NCBI RefSeq assembly: GCF_015234305.1
Contig: NZ_JADGMI010000001.1
Coordinates: forward strand, 1,178,001-1,242,000
From: Superficieibacter sp. 1612_C1
Lineage (GTDB): Bacteria > Pseudomonadota > Gammaproteobacteria > Enterobacterales > Enterobacteriaceae
Direction of reading: 5' to 3'
DNA: 64,000 nucleotides
Made by a program: the position numbers and the translations under genes. Shown here piece after piece: positions 15,046 through 23,443 of this stretch. The notes beneath the pieces were generated by a model that made no database searches, was not told the DNA's origin, and was given only the letters and a program-made list of their open reading frames with translations. The first letter of the stretch is position 1, and every line of letters starts with the position of its first letter.

Positions 15046-16215
15046 TTATTTTGAACCCGTCGTCCAGCGAAAGCCCCAGCCGAAAGCACGGTCCATCTCC
15101 TGTTGTCCTTTAAAGAACTGATTAATACGCTCGATTTTAATTGCGCCGTTTTCGTTAACCAGACGCGCAATAGCACACAGCGTGCGCTTGTTATCGCCTT
15201 CGGTCAGACGCGTTTCAATCGGTGGCTGTTCAGGGATATGGAGGGTGACAATACCATCCGTTTTATCCCAGCTGGGGGCCCCCTGATAGATAAAGGTATA
15301 GATCAGCACTTCGCTAATATTTTTCCATTCGCGGCCATTCACATGGATCCATTCCCCGTCACTCACATCGCCGGTGCGATCGTCGCCCTGGAGCTGAACG
15401 TAAGGGTGAGAATGGTAGGAACCAAACATGTTTCCCAGCGCCTGAACAATGGTTTTCTGCCCATCGCGGAGCTTGATAAACGCACCGAGATCGAGATCGA
15501 TGCCTTTATCTCCGCCAAACATGCCCAGCAGGCCGGAGGATTTACTGCCCCGGTGCCAGTTCAGGTTGATGCGGATTTCACCAAAGTTGTCCTGCTTGGC
15601 AAGGCTGATTGCCGGTTTCTCTTTGGTTAATGAGACCTTACTCAGGCTTATTTTGCTGGCCGGAGGCGTAGGCGGTACGGGCGCTGGAGTTGGAGTTGGG
15701 GTTGCCGCTGGGGTTGGCGAATCCGCAATATCAACGCCGAAATACTCGGCCAGCGGTTTTAATCCACCGTTGAAACCCTGAGAAATAAAGCGGAATTTCC
15801 ACTCCCCATTACGACGGTACAATTCGCCCAGAATTAACGCCGCTTCCGTACGGCCATTGAGATCCACATTGCCACTGGCGACCGACGAACCGGCATTGTC
15901 GACCTGAATGGCAAGACTTCCCAGACCTGATACTTTCTGAACGCCTTCGCAGGTCGCCGTGAACGCCACTTTTTGCACGTCCGCTTTCAGGTTGTTGAGA
16001 TTAACGATGAACGTGGTGTTATTACCTTCATTCGTCAAACTAATAGTACCGTCGTCATTACGCGGCTGACCGTAAAAAACCATGTCAGGATCGCCCTTCA
16101 CTTTTCCATCGGCATAGAGCCGGAAAGCAGAAGTATCGACAGGCGAACCGGAAAGGATACGCACGCGTAACTCGCCGTTCGGAACGGAGGTGTTACCTCC
16201 TGGGCTTAGATTCAT
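15046..16215 (-). CDS. terA: TerA, two-domain TerD-family protein
   Basis: A 389-residue protein with two TerD-like domains joined by a Pro/Thr-rich linker (ATPTPTPAPVPPTPPAS at ~res 175-191). In the N-terminal domain the Ca2+ loop is not recognisable (NEGNNTTFIV in its place). The C-terminal domain keeps a GDDRTGDVSDGE loop and the GIDLDLGAFIKL strand. Its ATG overlaps the terZ stop by one base (TAATG), so translation is coupled. The mid-size Pro linker suggests two independently moving domains. Confidence 0.95.
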   Translation of the reverse strand: MNLSPGGNTSVPNGELRVRILSGSPVDTSAFRLYADGKVKGDPDMVFYGQPRNDDGTISLTNEGNNTTFIVNLNNLKADVQKVAFTATCEGVQKVSGLGSLAIQVDNAGSSVASGNVDLNGRTEAALILGELYRRNGEWKFRFISQGFNGGLKPLAEYFGVDIADSPTPAATPTPTPAPVPPTPPASKISLSKVSLTKEKPAISLAKQDNFGEIRINLNWHRGSKSSGLLGMFGGDKGIDLDLGAFIKLRDGQKTIVQALGNMFGSYHSHPYVQLQGDDRTGDVSDGEWIHVNGREWKNISEVLIYTFIYQGAPSWDKTDGIVTLHIPEQPPIETRLTEGDNKRTLCAIARLVNENGAIKIERINQFFKGQQEMDRAFGWGFRWTTGSK

Positions 16216-16796
16216 TAGCGTACCACCGTAGCCACAATTTCTGGCAGCATGTCGTCAATTGTCCGTCCACGGCAGGCATTGCCCAGCGCCGTGAAGTCCC
16301 AGCTACCGCCACTACGGCGCAGCGAGGCAATAACAATACCGGTGTGGCTGCCCTGCTCGGAAAGCGCGTAACGCGCCAGCTCTTTGTTCGCCTGGTCCAC
16401 GACGCGGCAGAACGCATTTTGCACTTCATTGAAGGTCTGGCCGCGGAAGCTGTTAACGGTAAACGCCAGATATTCCACCTGCGAAGGCAGCTTCGTCAGG
16501 TTAACATTAATGACTTCGTCATCGCCGTCGCCCTCACCTGTTAAATTATCGCCGCTATGAACCACAGAACCGCAGCGGGAACTAAGCTGGCGGAACCAAA
16601 TGGTATCTATTTTATTGCCGCTCGCGTCCAGAAGAATACAGCTTGCATCCAGATCGATATCACCAGAGCCGCCCAGAAGACCGCCAAAGAATCCTTTCTT
16701 CTTAATGGGATCCCAGCCAAGTCCAAACTTAAGCTGACTAAGTGAAGAGGATTCTTTACTGAGCGACACCGTCTGATTCTTACTTAAAGAGACCAT
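16215..16796 (-). CDS. terZ: TerZ, TerD-family Ca2+-binding protein
   Basis: A 193-residue protein and first gene of the leftward ter operon, with an AAGGA ribosome site before the ATG. It starts MVSLSKNQTVSLSKESS and has the insertion IKKKGFFGGLLGGSGDIDLD shared with TerX and TerA. The Ca2+ loop [13 protein letters not shown] is intact. Divergent from the biosynthetic operon across about 310 bp, where the promoter for terZABCDEF must lie. Confidence 0.95.
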   Translation of the reverse strand: MVSLSKNQTVSLSKESSSLSQLKFGLGWDPIKKKGFFGGLLGGSGDIDLDASCILLDASGNKIDTIWFRQLSSRCGSVVHSGDNLTGEGDGDDEVINVNLTKLPSQVEYLAFTVNSFRGQTFNEVQNAFCRVVDQANKELARYALSEQGSHTGIVIASLRRSGGSWDFTALGNACRGRTIDDMLPEIVATVVR

Positions 16797-16956
16797 ATAT
16801 TTTCCTTAACAAGGGTTAACTGAAACGACACTTCGGGTTGAAAAAATCCATCAGCAAGAAAATCATATCATGATGTAGTTCACTCACAAGATAATTTTCT
16901 TAAAAACTTCACTTCAACTAAATAACCTATTGATAGTATTATTTTTATATTTTATA

Positions 16957-16976
16957 ACCCCCTATATTTAGGGGGT
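16957..16976. promoter_or_regulatory. Perfect palindrome in the divergent terZ / ATP-grasp control region
   Basis: The gap 16797-17107 is strongly AT-rich and gene-free. It carries one striking perfect inverted repeat, ACCCCCTA-TATT-TAGGGGGT, the only GC block in the region. The likely binder is TerW, the only DNA-binding protein in the locus, which would let it control both operons. A transcribed hairpin is the alternative. No convincing -35/-10 pair was assigned. Confidence 0.45.
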
Positions 16977-17107
16977 GAAAGTTAAAAATTGCCTTAACTA
17001 TTGAGGGTGTGAATGCATAACGATTTAAAATCATAATATGATTGACAATGTACCAGACCATAAATAGACTGCTGGGATCCTCCTCTATTTAAGTGCTGCC
17101 CCGTAAA

Positions 17108-18163
17108 ATGAAAAATAAAATATGGTTTATGGAAGGTCTTTCTTCTCAACGGGATCTCATTCAAAGTGTAAATGATTTTTCTCGCGCGTGTGGTAAACCA
17201 GTCACAATCTATGCTTCGCATCGTAATGAAAGAAATGAAATTTTATCGTTGGCCCATTTTTCTTTAACTGAACCAAAAGATGCCGATCGGCGTTTGGCAT
17301 TTATTGAAGCTATAGTAAGAGAACACGGGATCAACGTTATTCATACCGGCCGCCACAGCCGATGGTTCGAAACTCACCGTCAGGCGATTGAATCGACTGG
17401 CGCAGCGCTGACGACGGGCGCATCTGGTGTTGATGACATAGACATTGCCGATGACAAAGTGACATTTGCTCAGTTTATGGAAAAGAACGGGCTGCCGGTC
17501 GTTCCCTCACTGCGTATCACCACACTGAGTGAACTGAAAACACAGCTTGCTCACTCACCATTTACCTCATCACAACTCTGTGTCAAACCGGTGAAAGGGA
17601 TTTATGGAATGGGATTCTGGCGCGTTGATGACGCGGTATCGCCCATGACAATGATCCACTATCCCGAGCGTCGTCAGATTACGACCTGGCAATACCTTGC
17701 TGCCTGCGAGGCCGCCGGGGCTTTTGAACCGCTGGTGCTAATGCCTTACCTGCCGGGGCCGGAATATTCGGTCGATATGCTGGTAAACAAAGGCAAGGTT
17801 CTGGCCGCCGTGGGGCGACGTAAAGAAGGCGCGCTCCAGTATCTCGAAAATACGGGTGAGGCTTACGAGCTGGCGCTGGCCTGTGCAGCCGTTATGAAAG
17901 CGGATGGGCTGGTCAACGTGCAAACGCGCAACGACGAGAGCGGCAAGCCCGTCCTGCTTGAGATCAACATGCGTCCTTCGGGCGGTATCGGTTATACCCG
18001 TCACAGCGGTGTTAACCTCGCGGGGCTGTATGCCGGTTTCAAACTGGGTTATCTCAGTGAACGCGACGTTCAGTCTGAGACGCAGGCACGTTTTAGTCCT
18101 GCCACCGTGCGTGCCATGACAGAGGCGATTGCTTACCACGCTACGCTAACCAATGCACTGTGA
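17108..18163 (+). CDS. ATP-grasp enzyme of the ter biosynthetic operon (ATPgrasp_Ter type)
   Basis: A 351-residue enzyme. After an N-terminal pre-ATP-grasp domain (~1-105), the ATP-grasp core shows CVKPVKGIYGMGFW (nucleotide-binding Lys), LVLMPYLPGPEYSVDML and the metal-binding end VLLEINMRPSGGIGY. Such enzymes ligate a carboxylate to an amine or thiol through an acyl-phosphate. The actual substrate is unknown. First of six tightly spaced genes that comparative genomics (Anantharaman, Iyer and Aravind) linked to ter loci and to a predicted nucleoside-like product. I chose the ATG at 17108 (MKNKIWFMEG); a GTG at 17093 is an alternative. No good ribosome site is seen for either. Confidence 0.85.
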   Translation: MKNKIWFMEGLSSQRDLIQSVNDFSRACGKPVTIYASHRNERNEILSLAHFSLTEPKDADRRLAFIEAIVREHGINVIHTGRHSRWFETHRQAIESTGAALTTGASGVDDIDIADDKVTFAQFMEKNGLPVVPSLRITTLSELKTQLAHSPFTSSQLCVKPVKGIYGMGFWRVDDAVSPMTMIHYPERRQITTWQYLAACEAAGAFEPLVLMPYLPGPEYSVDMLVNKGKVLAAVGRRKEGALQYLENTGEAYELALACAAVMKADGLVNVQTRNDESGKPVLLEINMRPSGGIGYTRHSGVNLAGLYAGFKLGYLSERDVQSETQARFSPATVRAMTEAIAYHATLTNAL

Positions 18164-18208
18164 TGCAGACGCGATTTATTTACCCCATCATGTTCAGGAC
18201 GTAACGCT

Positions 18209-19351
18209 ATGATGAATACTCACGACGCCAACGTTTATCGTCGCACTCTGACCAGCGGAACCATCAGCGTCACCCGCCATAAAGGCGTGGCCGCGCTTGA
18301 ATCATTATTTGATATTGCCGAGCGCCGTAATCCGAAGAGAGCCTTTTTATTCGTCAGCAAAGTGCTTGGCCGACATATTCCGGTCTCACCGACCATAATG
18401 CGCTCCGTCTTCCGCCAGCTCAGCGAACTGTTTCCACAGGATCTTCCCGGCCCCGTACTGTTCATCGGTATGGCCGAGACGGCGGTCGGTCTGGGTGCCG
18501 GTGTCTTTGATGAACTGAGAGAACGCGTTGGCGATCCGGTTTATCTGACCTCCACACGTCATCCTGTTGACGGCGAGTTGCTGTGTGAATTCAAAGAAGC
18601 ACACAGCCATGCCACCGATCACCTGCTCTATCTGCCGGCAGATCCTGAGATGCGTCGCCGCGTTCAGCAGGCGCAGACGGTAGTGCTTATTGATGATGAA
18701 GCGACCACCGGAAATACCTTTATTAACCTGCTGGCCGCGTTGCGCGACGACGGCGGATTAACGTCGCTGCGTCAGGTGGTCACCGTCACGCTGACCGACT
18801 GGAGCCATGATGCGCTGGAGGCTGGCTGCCCGCTCCCCGTACACTCTCTTTCTCTGGTGAGCGGCCAATGGTCGTGGGAACCCGTTCCCGACGCACCGGT
18901 GCCGGTGATGCCGCAGGTCAATGTCACTGCGACGGGCACCTTTGCGCCGTCGAGTAAACAAACCTGGGGGCGGCTGGGAATGATGAAACCCGCCGCCGAT
19001 CTGGCTCCTGATGTCACCGTTCAGCCGGGAGAAAAAATTCTCGTGCTGGGGACCGGGGAATTTGTATGGGAGCCGTTTTTACTCGCAGAACGGCTGGAAG
19101 CCATGGGCGCAGAGGTGAAATACAGCTCCACCACCCGTTCGCCTATTGCCACCGGTTTTGCCATTCAGTCCGCCCTTTCCTTTACCGACAACTACGGTCT
19201 GGGGATCCCCAACTTCGTGTATAACGTTGCACATCAATCATTCGATCGTATTTTACTCTGCGCTGAGACACCGGCTGAGAGTATTGATGCCCTGCTGCTC
19301 ACCGGTCTGAAAAATGTCGCTGACTCCGTAGAGATTATTACCTATGAATAA
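18209..19351 (+). CDS. Phosphoribosyltransferase-like protein with C-terminal TRSP domain
   Basis: A 380-residue protein. Residues ~20-230 form a type I PRTase fold with the PRPP-binding loop TVVLIDDEATTGNTFINL. Residues ~265-375 form the TRSP domain found only next to this PRTase (EKILVLGTGEFVWEPFLLAE). It would transfer or release ribose-5-phosphate on an unknown base. AGGA lies upstream of the double ATG; the first was taken. The gap from the ATP-grasp gene is 45 bp, and the 3' end overlaps the next gene by 8 bp, so it lies inside one operon. Confidence 0.85.
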   Translation: MMNTHDANVYRRTLTSGTISVTRHKGVAALESLFDIAERRNPKRAFLFVSKVLGRHIPVSPTIMRSVFRQLSELFPQDLPGPVLFIGMAETAVGLGAGVFDELRERVGDPVYLTSTRHPVDGELLCEFKEAHSHATDHLLYLPADPEMRRRVQQAQTVVLIDDEATTGNTFINLLAALRDDGGLTSLRQVVTVTLTDWSHDALEAGCPLPVHSLSLVSGQWSWEPVPDAPVPVMPQVNVTATGTFAPSSKQTWGRLGMMKPAADLAPDVTVQPGEKILVLGTGEFVWEPFLLAERLEAMGAEVKYSSTTRSPIATGFAIQSALSFTDNYGLGIPNFVYNVAHQSFDRILLCAETPAESIDALLLTGLKNVADSVEIITYE

Positions 19352-20126
19352 ACCCGTTTTTCTTTCCGACCTTGACGACACGCTGTTTCAGACCCGGCGC
19401 AAAATGATTAATGAGCTGGATCTGGAGCCGTTCCGTACCGGTGCGCTCGATCGCAGCCTGCAACCGCGCAGTTTTATGACCGAAGAACAAGCGATGCTGG
19501 TCGACTGGCTGCTTGAACACGCGGAGCTTATCCCTGTCACCGCCAGAGGCACGGAAGAAATTAGTCGGGTGCAGATCCCCTTTCATTCATGGGCTATCAC
19601 CACCCACGGCGCGGTGATCCTGAATGCCGATCGTCAGCCTGATGAAGAGTGGAAAGCGCATATGCTGGCCCGCTTAAAACCCTATGAGGAAAAGCTGACC
19701 TCTATGCAGCGCCAGATCACCGAGCTGATGGACGCCAGAGGCATTAATGCCTGGGCACGGCTCAACTACGAATATGGCGATGTGCCGGTGTATCTGGTCA
19801 TGAAACATCGCGACAGCACTCGCCTTGATGAACTCAACGCTATCGGCGATGAAATCGAAGCCCTCTTCTCGACTAACGGGTTTTATATCCACCGCAACAG
19901 TAACAACATTGCCTGGCTTCCTGAACCGGTAGAGAAAGGGCTGGCGGTCAACTGGCTACTGCAAAAATTACGCGCAGAGCGCGGCGTTTTCCCGGTCATC
20001 GGCCTCGGTGATAGCCTGAGCGATCATCGTTTTATGAAACTTTGCACCTGGTTCGGCGTTCCGCAACAAAGTCAGTTTGCCGGGGCTATTGCGCAATCAC
20101 TTTTTGGGGACCACGATCATGCGTGA
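19344..20126 (+). CDS. HAD-superfamily phosphatase of the ter biosynthetic operon
   Basis: A 260-residue Cof/sucrose-phosphatase-like HAD hydrolase. Motif I is LSDLDDTLFQT, motif II lies around VTARGTEE, and motif III/IV is GLGDSLSDHRFM near the C-terminus. A mixed alpha/beta cap lies between (~80-185). It probably dephosphorylates the operon's intermediate, for example a nucleotide-like compound to a nucleoside (inference). It overlaps both neighbours by 8 bp, which shows tight translational coupling. Confidence 0.85.
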   Translation: MNKPVFLSDLDDTLFQTRRKMINELDLEPFRTGALDRSLQPRSFMTEEQAMLVDWLLEHAELIPVTARGTEEISRVQIPFHSWAITTHGAVILNADRQPDEEWKAHMLARLKPYEEKLTSMQRQITELMDARGINAWARLNYEYGDVPVYLVMKHRDSTRLDELNAIGDEIEALFSTNGFYIHRNSNNIAWLPEPVEKGLAVNWLLQKLRAERGVFPVIGLGDSLSDHRFMKLCTWFGVPQQSQFAGAIAQSLFGDHDHA

Positions 20127-21192
20127 AGAGACGATTTTCTCAGGCTCTTATCTGCCTGAAGATGTTCATTTTCTTCTTCAGCCGGTACAAATGGAAATGA
20201 CGCCGGTAGAGTTGAAAGAAGAATATATTCAGTCCGGCAAAAAACACTATTCAGAAATGCTCAGTCAGGAGCCAGAACCGACGCCGTGGCACATTGACCT
20301 GTTTCGCCGTTCGCTCGATCAGGGCGCGGAACGCCTCGCGACTGAAGTACAGCAACTTGCCAACGCCCTGGTGGCACAGTTTGGTGATACCCCCATCGTA
20401 CTGGCAAGCCTGGTGCGCGCGGGCGTGCCGCTGGGCGTAATGTTACAGCAGGCGCTGCGCGAGATGGGCCGAACCTCCTTTCATTACGGCATCAGCATTA
20501 TTCGCGATCGTGGCATCGATACCGCCGCGCTGGACTGGATTGAATCCCGTCACGGGACCGACGGTATCGTCTTCGTCGACGGCTGGACCGGAAAAGGCGC
20601 GATTACCGGCGAACTGATCAAATCGCTAAAAGGACGTCCGGGCTATCCGGATATGCCTCGTCTCGTCGTCCTGGCCGATCCCTGTGGCCGGGCCTGGCTT
20701 TCGGCCAGCGACGATGACTGGTTGATCCCCTTCGGTATTATGGGCGCGCCCGTCTCAGGACTGATTTCTCGCTCGATCTGGACGCAACAGGGTTTTCACG
20801 GCTGCGTGCAGTGCGATCATCTCGCCGCCTGGGAGTGCAGCCGCACGCTGGTCGACACCGTAGCGGAGCAGCGCCGACGCCTGCATGAGGTCCCGGCGCT
20901 GTCTCCGGCGAGTTCTGATAAGGCGCAGCTGCGCGAAACCAGTGACCGGGTCGTCAGCACGCTGGCCAGCCGTTACCAGGTCGACAGTATTAACCGTATT
21001 AAACCCGGCATCGCTGAAGCGACGCGAGCGGTGCTACGCCGGGTGCCCGATCACGTATTTGTTCGTGCCATTGACGATCCTGATGTGGCCTTACTTGTCG
21101 CACTGGCGCAAGCCAAAGGCATCGCGATCGCTGAGGTTGGCGATGCTATCGGGCAGTATCGCGCCGTCACCATCATTAAGAAGGTGCTTTGA
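20119..21192 (+). CDS. StiP-family PRTase-like protein with C-terminal PELOTA domain
   Basis: A 357-residue protein. Residues ~40-270 match the family often labelled 'cysteine protease StiP' but with a PRTase-like core: VLASLVRAGVPLGVML and the PRPP-loop-like VFVDGWTGKGAITGEL. Conserved Cys residues lie in GCVQCDHLAAWECSR. Residues ~290-357 form a PELOTA-type RNA-binding-like domain (ITRAVLRRVPDHVFVRAID-like region, ending YRAVTIIKKVL). The protease label is not supported by any visible triad. The start at 20119 is preferred over an upstream in-frame codon because it gives MREETIFSGSYLP, the family start. Confidence 0.83.
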   Translation: MREETIFSGSYLPEDVHFLLQPVQMEMTPVELKEEYIQSGKKHYSEMLSQEPEPTPWHIDLFRRSLDQGAERLATEVQQLANALVAQFGDTPIVLASLVRAGVPLGVMLQQALREMGRTSFHYGISIIRDRGIDTAALDWIESRHGTDGIVFVDGWTGKGAITGELIKSLKGRPGYPDMPRLVVLADPCGRAWLSASDDDWLIPFGIMGAPVSGLISRSIWTQQGFHGCVQCDHLAAWECSRTLVDTVAEQRRRLHEVPALSPASSDKAQLRETSDRVVSTLASRYQVDSINRIKPGIAEATRAVLRRVPDHVFVRAIDDPDVALLVALAQAKGIAIAEVGDAIGQYRAVTIIKKVL

Positions 21193-22148
21193 TGATGAAA
21201 CGACTTTCTCCCTGGAATCTTGGGGCAACGCTGTATATGCCCGCCACCCGCACGGATATTGCCGAGGCGATCCTGAATGTCAAAGTCGAGGGGCTACGGT
21301 CGCTGGTGATCTGCCTCGAAGACGCCGTTAGCGAGGAGGATGTTCCTGCCGCGCTCAGTAACTTGCAGATTCTGCTTGATGCACTGGCGAAAGCCAAAGC
21401 CACTGACGGCAGTTCTCACTGGCCGCTGGTGTTCATCCGCCCACGGGATGTTGAGATGGGCGCGCGACTGACTCAAACGATGAATCTGAGTCCGGTTGAC
21501 GGACTGGTGCTGCCTAAGTTTACGCTGGCATCATTACCGGCATGGTGGGAATTCATTCAGCATACCCATTTATGCATGATGCCGACGCTTGAAACCGAAG
21601 AGGTTTTCGACGTTGAGCAAATGCGACAACTGGCGATGTCGCTGCTTGATCATCCCTGCCATCAACGGCTTATCGCATTGCGTATTGGCGGTAACGATCT
21701 GATGAACGTGATTGCCCTGCGTCGTCCGCGGCATCTTACGCTGTACGATGGCCCGATGGGCTATGTCATTAAAATGCTGGTCTCCGTCTTTGCTACACGC
21801 GGTTTTGCATTGACCGCACCCGTCTGTGAGCACATTGACGATCACGACATTATGGACAAAGAGCTGGCGCTCGATATGGCGCATGGTCTGGTAGGAAAAA
21901 CGGCAATTCATCCTAATCAGATCGGCAAAATAGAGGCGGCGTTGAGAGTATCGGATAACGATTATGCAGACGCATTGCGGATCCTGAACTCCTCACAGGC
22001 GGTCTTTAAATCGCTGGGTGCCATGTGCGAGCCTGCAACGCATCGCCGCTGGGCGTCGGCTGTCCTGCAACGTGCTCAGGTCTACGGCATTATTAGCGAA
22101 CGCGAAAACGGCGGCATTGTCCGGGTTCCGCTGTCGCAGCAGAGCTGA
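21192..22148 (+). CDS. HpcH/HpaI- or citrate-lyase-beta-like C-C bond lyase
   Basis: A 318-residue TIM-barrel enzyme of the CitE/HpcH superfamily. Key segments are RSLVICLEDAVSEEDVP (acidic metal site), FIRPRDVEMG, VDGLVLPKF, MPTLETEEVFD and ALRIGGNDLMNVIALRR, then GKTAIHPNQIGKIEAAL near the end. These enzymes make or break C-C bonds with Mg2+ and often CoA or pyruvate-like substrates. The true substrate is unknown. The ATG at 21192 overlaps the previous stop (TGATG), and ATG at 21195 is equally possible. The last enzyme gene of the operon, 13 bp before terW. Confidence 0.83.
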   Translation: MMKRLSPWNLGATLYMPATRTDIAEAILNVKVEGLRSLVICLEDAVSEEDVPAALSNLQILLDALAKAKATDGSSHWPLVFIRPRDVEMGARLTQTMNLSPVDGLVLPKFTLASLPAWWEFIQHTHLCMMPTLETEEVFDVEQMRQLAMSLLDHPCHQRLIALRIGGNDLMNVIALRRPRHLTLYDGPMGYVIKMLVSVFATRGFALTAPVCEHIDDHDIMDKELALDMAHGLVGKTAIHPNQIGKIEAALRVSDNDYADALRILNSSQAVFKSLGAMCEPATHRRWASAVLQRAQVYGIISERENGGIVRVPLSQQS

Positions 22149-22161
22149 GGTGACGTAGAAA

Positions 22162-22629
22162 ATGCTATTAAGTTCGCGACAAGAACGCGTATTCAGGCTG
22201 GCGACGATCCTTGGTACCGGCAAACCGGTTTCTGCAAGTCATATTCTTGAGCTTCTGGAATGCTCTGAACCCACCCTTACCCGCGCGCTTAAAGAGTTGC
22301 GGGAGTCATATTCGGCGGATATCAAATACAGCAAGGCCGTCCATGCTTACCAGATGACTCATTTTGGCTCGCTGGATAAAAAAGCGCTGCGGCGAATGAC
22401 CGAGTCGCTGAGCGCGAACGCGGAGCTGAAAAAAGGGGAAGCAACCCGCTGGGTCGATCTGGACAAAGACAAGAAAACCGCCGTCTCGCTTTCTCTGCGT
22501 ATGAGCATCTTGCGCAAAATTGACCGTTACGCGTTTGCCAATGACAAAACCCGCAGCGAAGCCGTTGAGTTGCTGACGGAGAAAGCCTTTGAACTGCTAC
22601 AAAATGAACGCGTCAATACCAGGAAATAG
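22162..22629 (+). CDS. terW: TerW, DNA-binding regulator of the ter locus
   Basis: A 155-residue protein, the same length as plasmid-encoded TerW. The N-terminal ~70 residues form a winged-helix (LECSEPTLTRALKELRESY recognition region). The C-terminal part (KKTAVSLSLRMSILRKIDRY, then SEAVELLTEKAFELL) looks like a ribbon-helix-helix. TerW is reported to bind the ter promoter region in a uropathogenic E. coli system. Here it is the final gene of the biosynthetic operon, followed by a strong hairpin. Confidence 0.9.
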   Translation: MLLSSRQERVFRLATILGTGKPVSASHILELLECSEPTLTRALKELRESYSADIKYSKAVHAYQMTHFGSLDKKALRRMTESLSANAELKKGEATRWVDLDKDKKTAVSLSLRMSILRKIDRYAFANDKTRSEAVELLTEKAFELLQNERVNTRK

Positions 22630-22644
22630 CGGTCAATTTCCTCT

Positions 22645-22666
22645 GCCCGTCGCGCGTGCGACGGGC
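22645..22666. terminator. Hairpin after terW
   Basis: A perfect 9-bp stem GCCCGTCGC/GCGACGGGC with a 4-nt loop lies 16 bp past the terW stop. There is no T run, so termination strength is uncertain. The remaining ~120 bp to terY must hold the promoter of the second operon; no convincing -35/-10 pair was assigned. Confidence 0.55.
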
Positions 22667-22786
22667 TACACTCTCAGTTTGTCTTGATAAAAACCAGAAA
22701 AATACTCGCTCATAACGCCTTAAAAGCATACTGTATTTTGGTCATTACCCCTCTGGTTAAAAATCTCAAATCATCAGGAGCTACAC

Positions 22787-23422
22787 ATGCGAAGACTTCC
22801 TGTTTATTTACTTCTCGACACTTCAGGTTCAATGAACGGTGAACCTATCGAAGCGGTCAAGAACGGGGTACAAACCCTGCTGACAACCCTCAAACAAGAC
22901 CCCTACGCGCTCGAAACCGCGTATGTTTCCGTCATTACGTTTGATTCCTCCGCGCGCCAGGCCGTGCCGTTAACCGATCTGCTTAGCTTTAAACTCCCCG
23001 ATCTGGTTGCCAGCGGGACCACCGCTTTGGGCGAAGCGCTTTCCCTGACCGCCGACGCTATTTCTCGTGAAGTTCAAAAAACTACGGCAGAGACCAAGGG
23101 AGACTGGCGTCCGCTGGTCTTTATCATGACCGACGGTTCGCCAACGGATGACTGGCGTAAAGGCGTCAGCGCATTCAAAGCCGCCAGAACAGGCGTAGTG
23201 GTTGCCTGTGCTGCTGGACATTCAGCAGAAACCAGCGTTCTTCAGGAAATCACTGAGATTGTACTGCAACTGGATACCGCCGATTCCACCACTATTAAAG
23301 CTTTCTTTAAGTGGGTTTCCGCCAGTATTTCCGTCGGCAGCCAGAAGGTTGAATCCAAAAAAGAGGTGATTGGGCTGGATGATTTGCCGCCGCCACCGCC
23401 GGAAGTAAACGTCGTTTTGTAA
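22787..23422 (+). CDS. terY: TerY-type von Willebrand A protein (first paralogue)
   Basis: A 211-residue cytoplasmic VWA protein. The metal-ion-dependent adhesion site is complete: DTSGSMNG at ~11-18, the Thr of SGTTALGEAL, and MTDGSPTDD. The C-terminus is the odd tail LPPPPPEVNVVL, shared with the second paralogue. TerY proteins are predicted to pair with the PP2C phosphatase and kinase encoded downstream in a phosphorylation-linked signalling unit (comparative genomics of ter loci). First gene of the second rightward operon, with AGGAG upstream of the ATG. Confidence 0.9.
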   Translation: MRRLPVYLLLDTSGSMNGEPIEAVKNGVQTLLTTLKQDPYALETAYVSVITFDSSARQAVPLTDLLSFKLPDLVASGTTALGEALSLTADAISREVQKTTAETKGDWRPLVFIMTDGSPTDDWRKGVSAFKAARTGVVVACAAGHSAETSVLQEITEIVLQLDTADSTTIKAFFKWVSASISVGSQKVESKKEVIGLDDLPPPPPEVNVVL

Positions 23423-23443
23423 CCACATAAATAAGGAGATGTT

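Noticed and set aside
15024..15176. N-terminal extension of terB into terA
   Set aside because: It lies wholly within terA coding sequence, and the ATG at 15023 gives the family start.
20119..21192. Annotation as a cysteine protease (StiP)
   Set aside because: The visible motifs fit a PRTase-like core and a PELOTA domain; no Cys-His protease dyad can be supported by eye.
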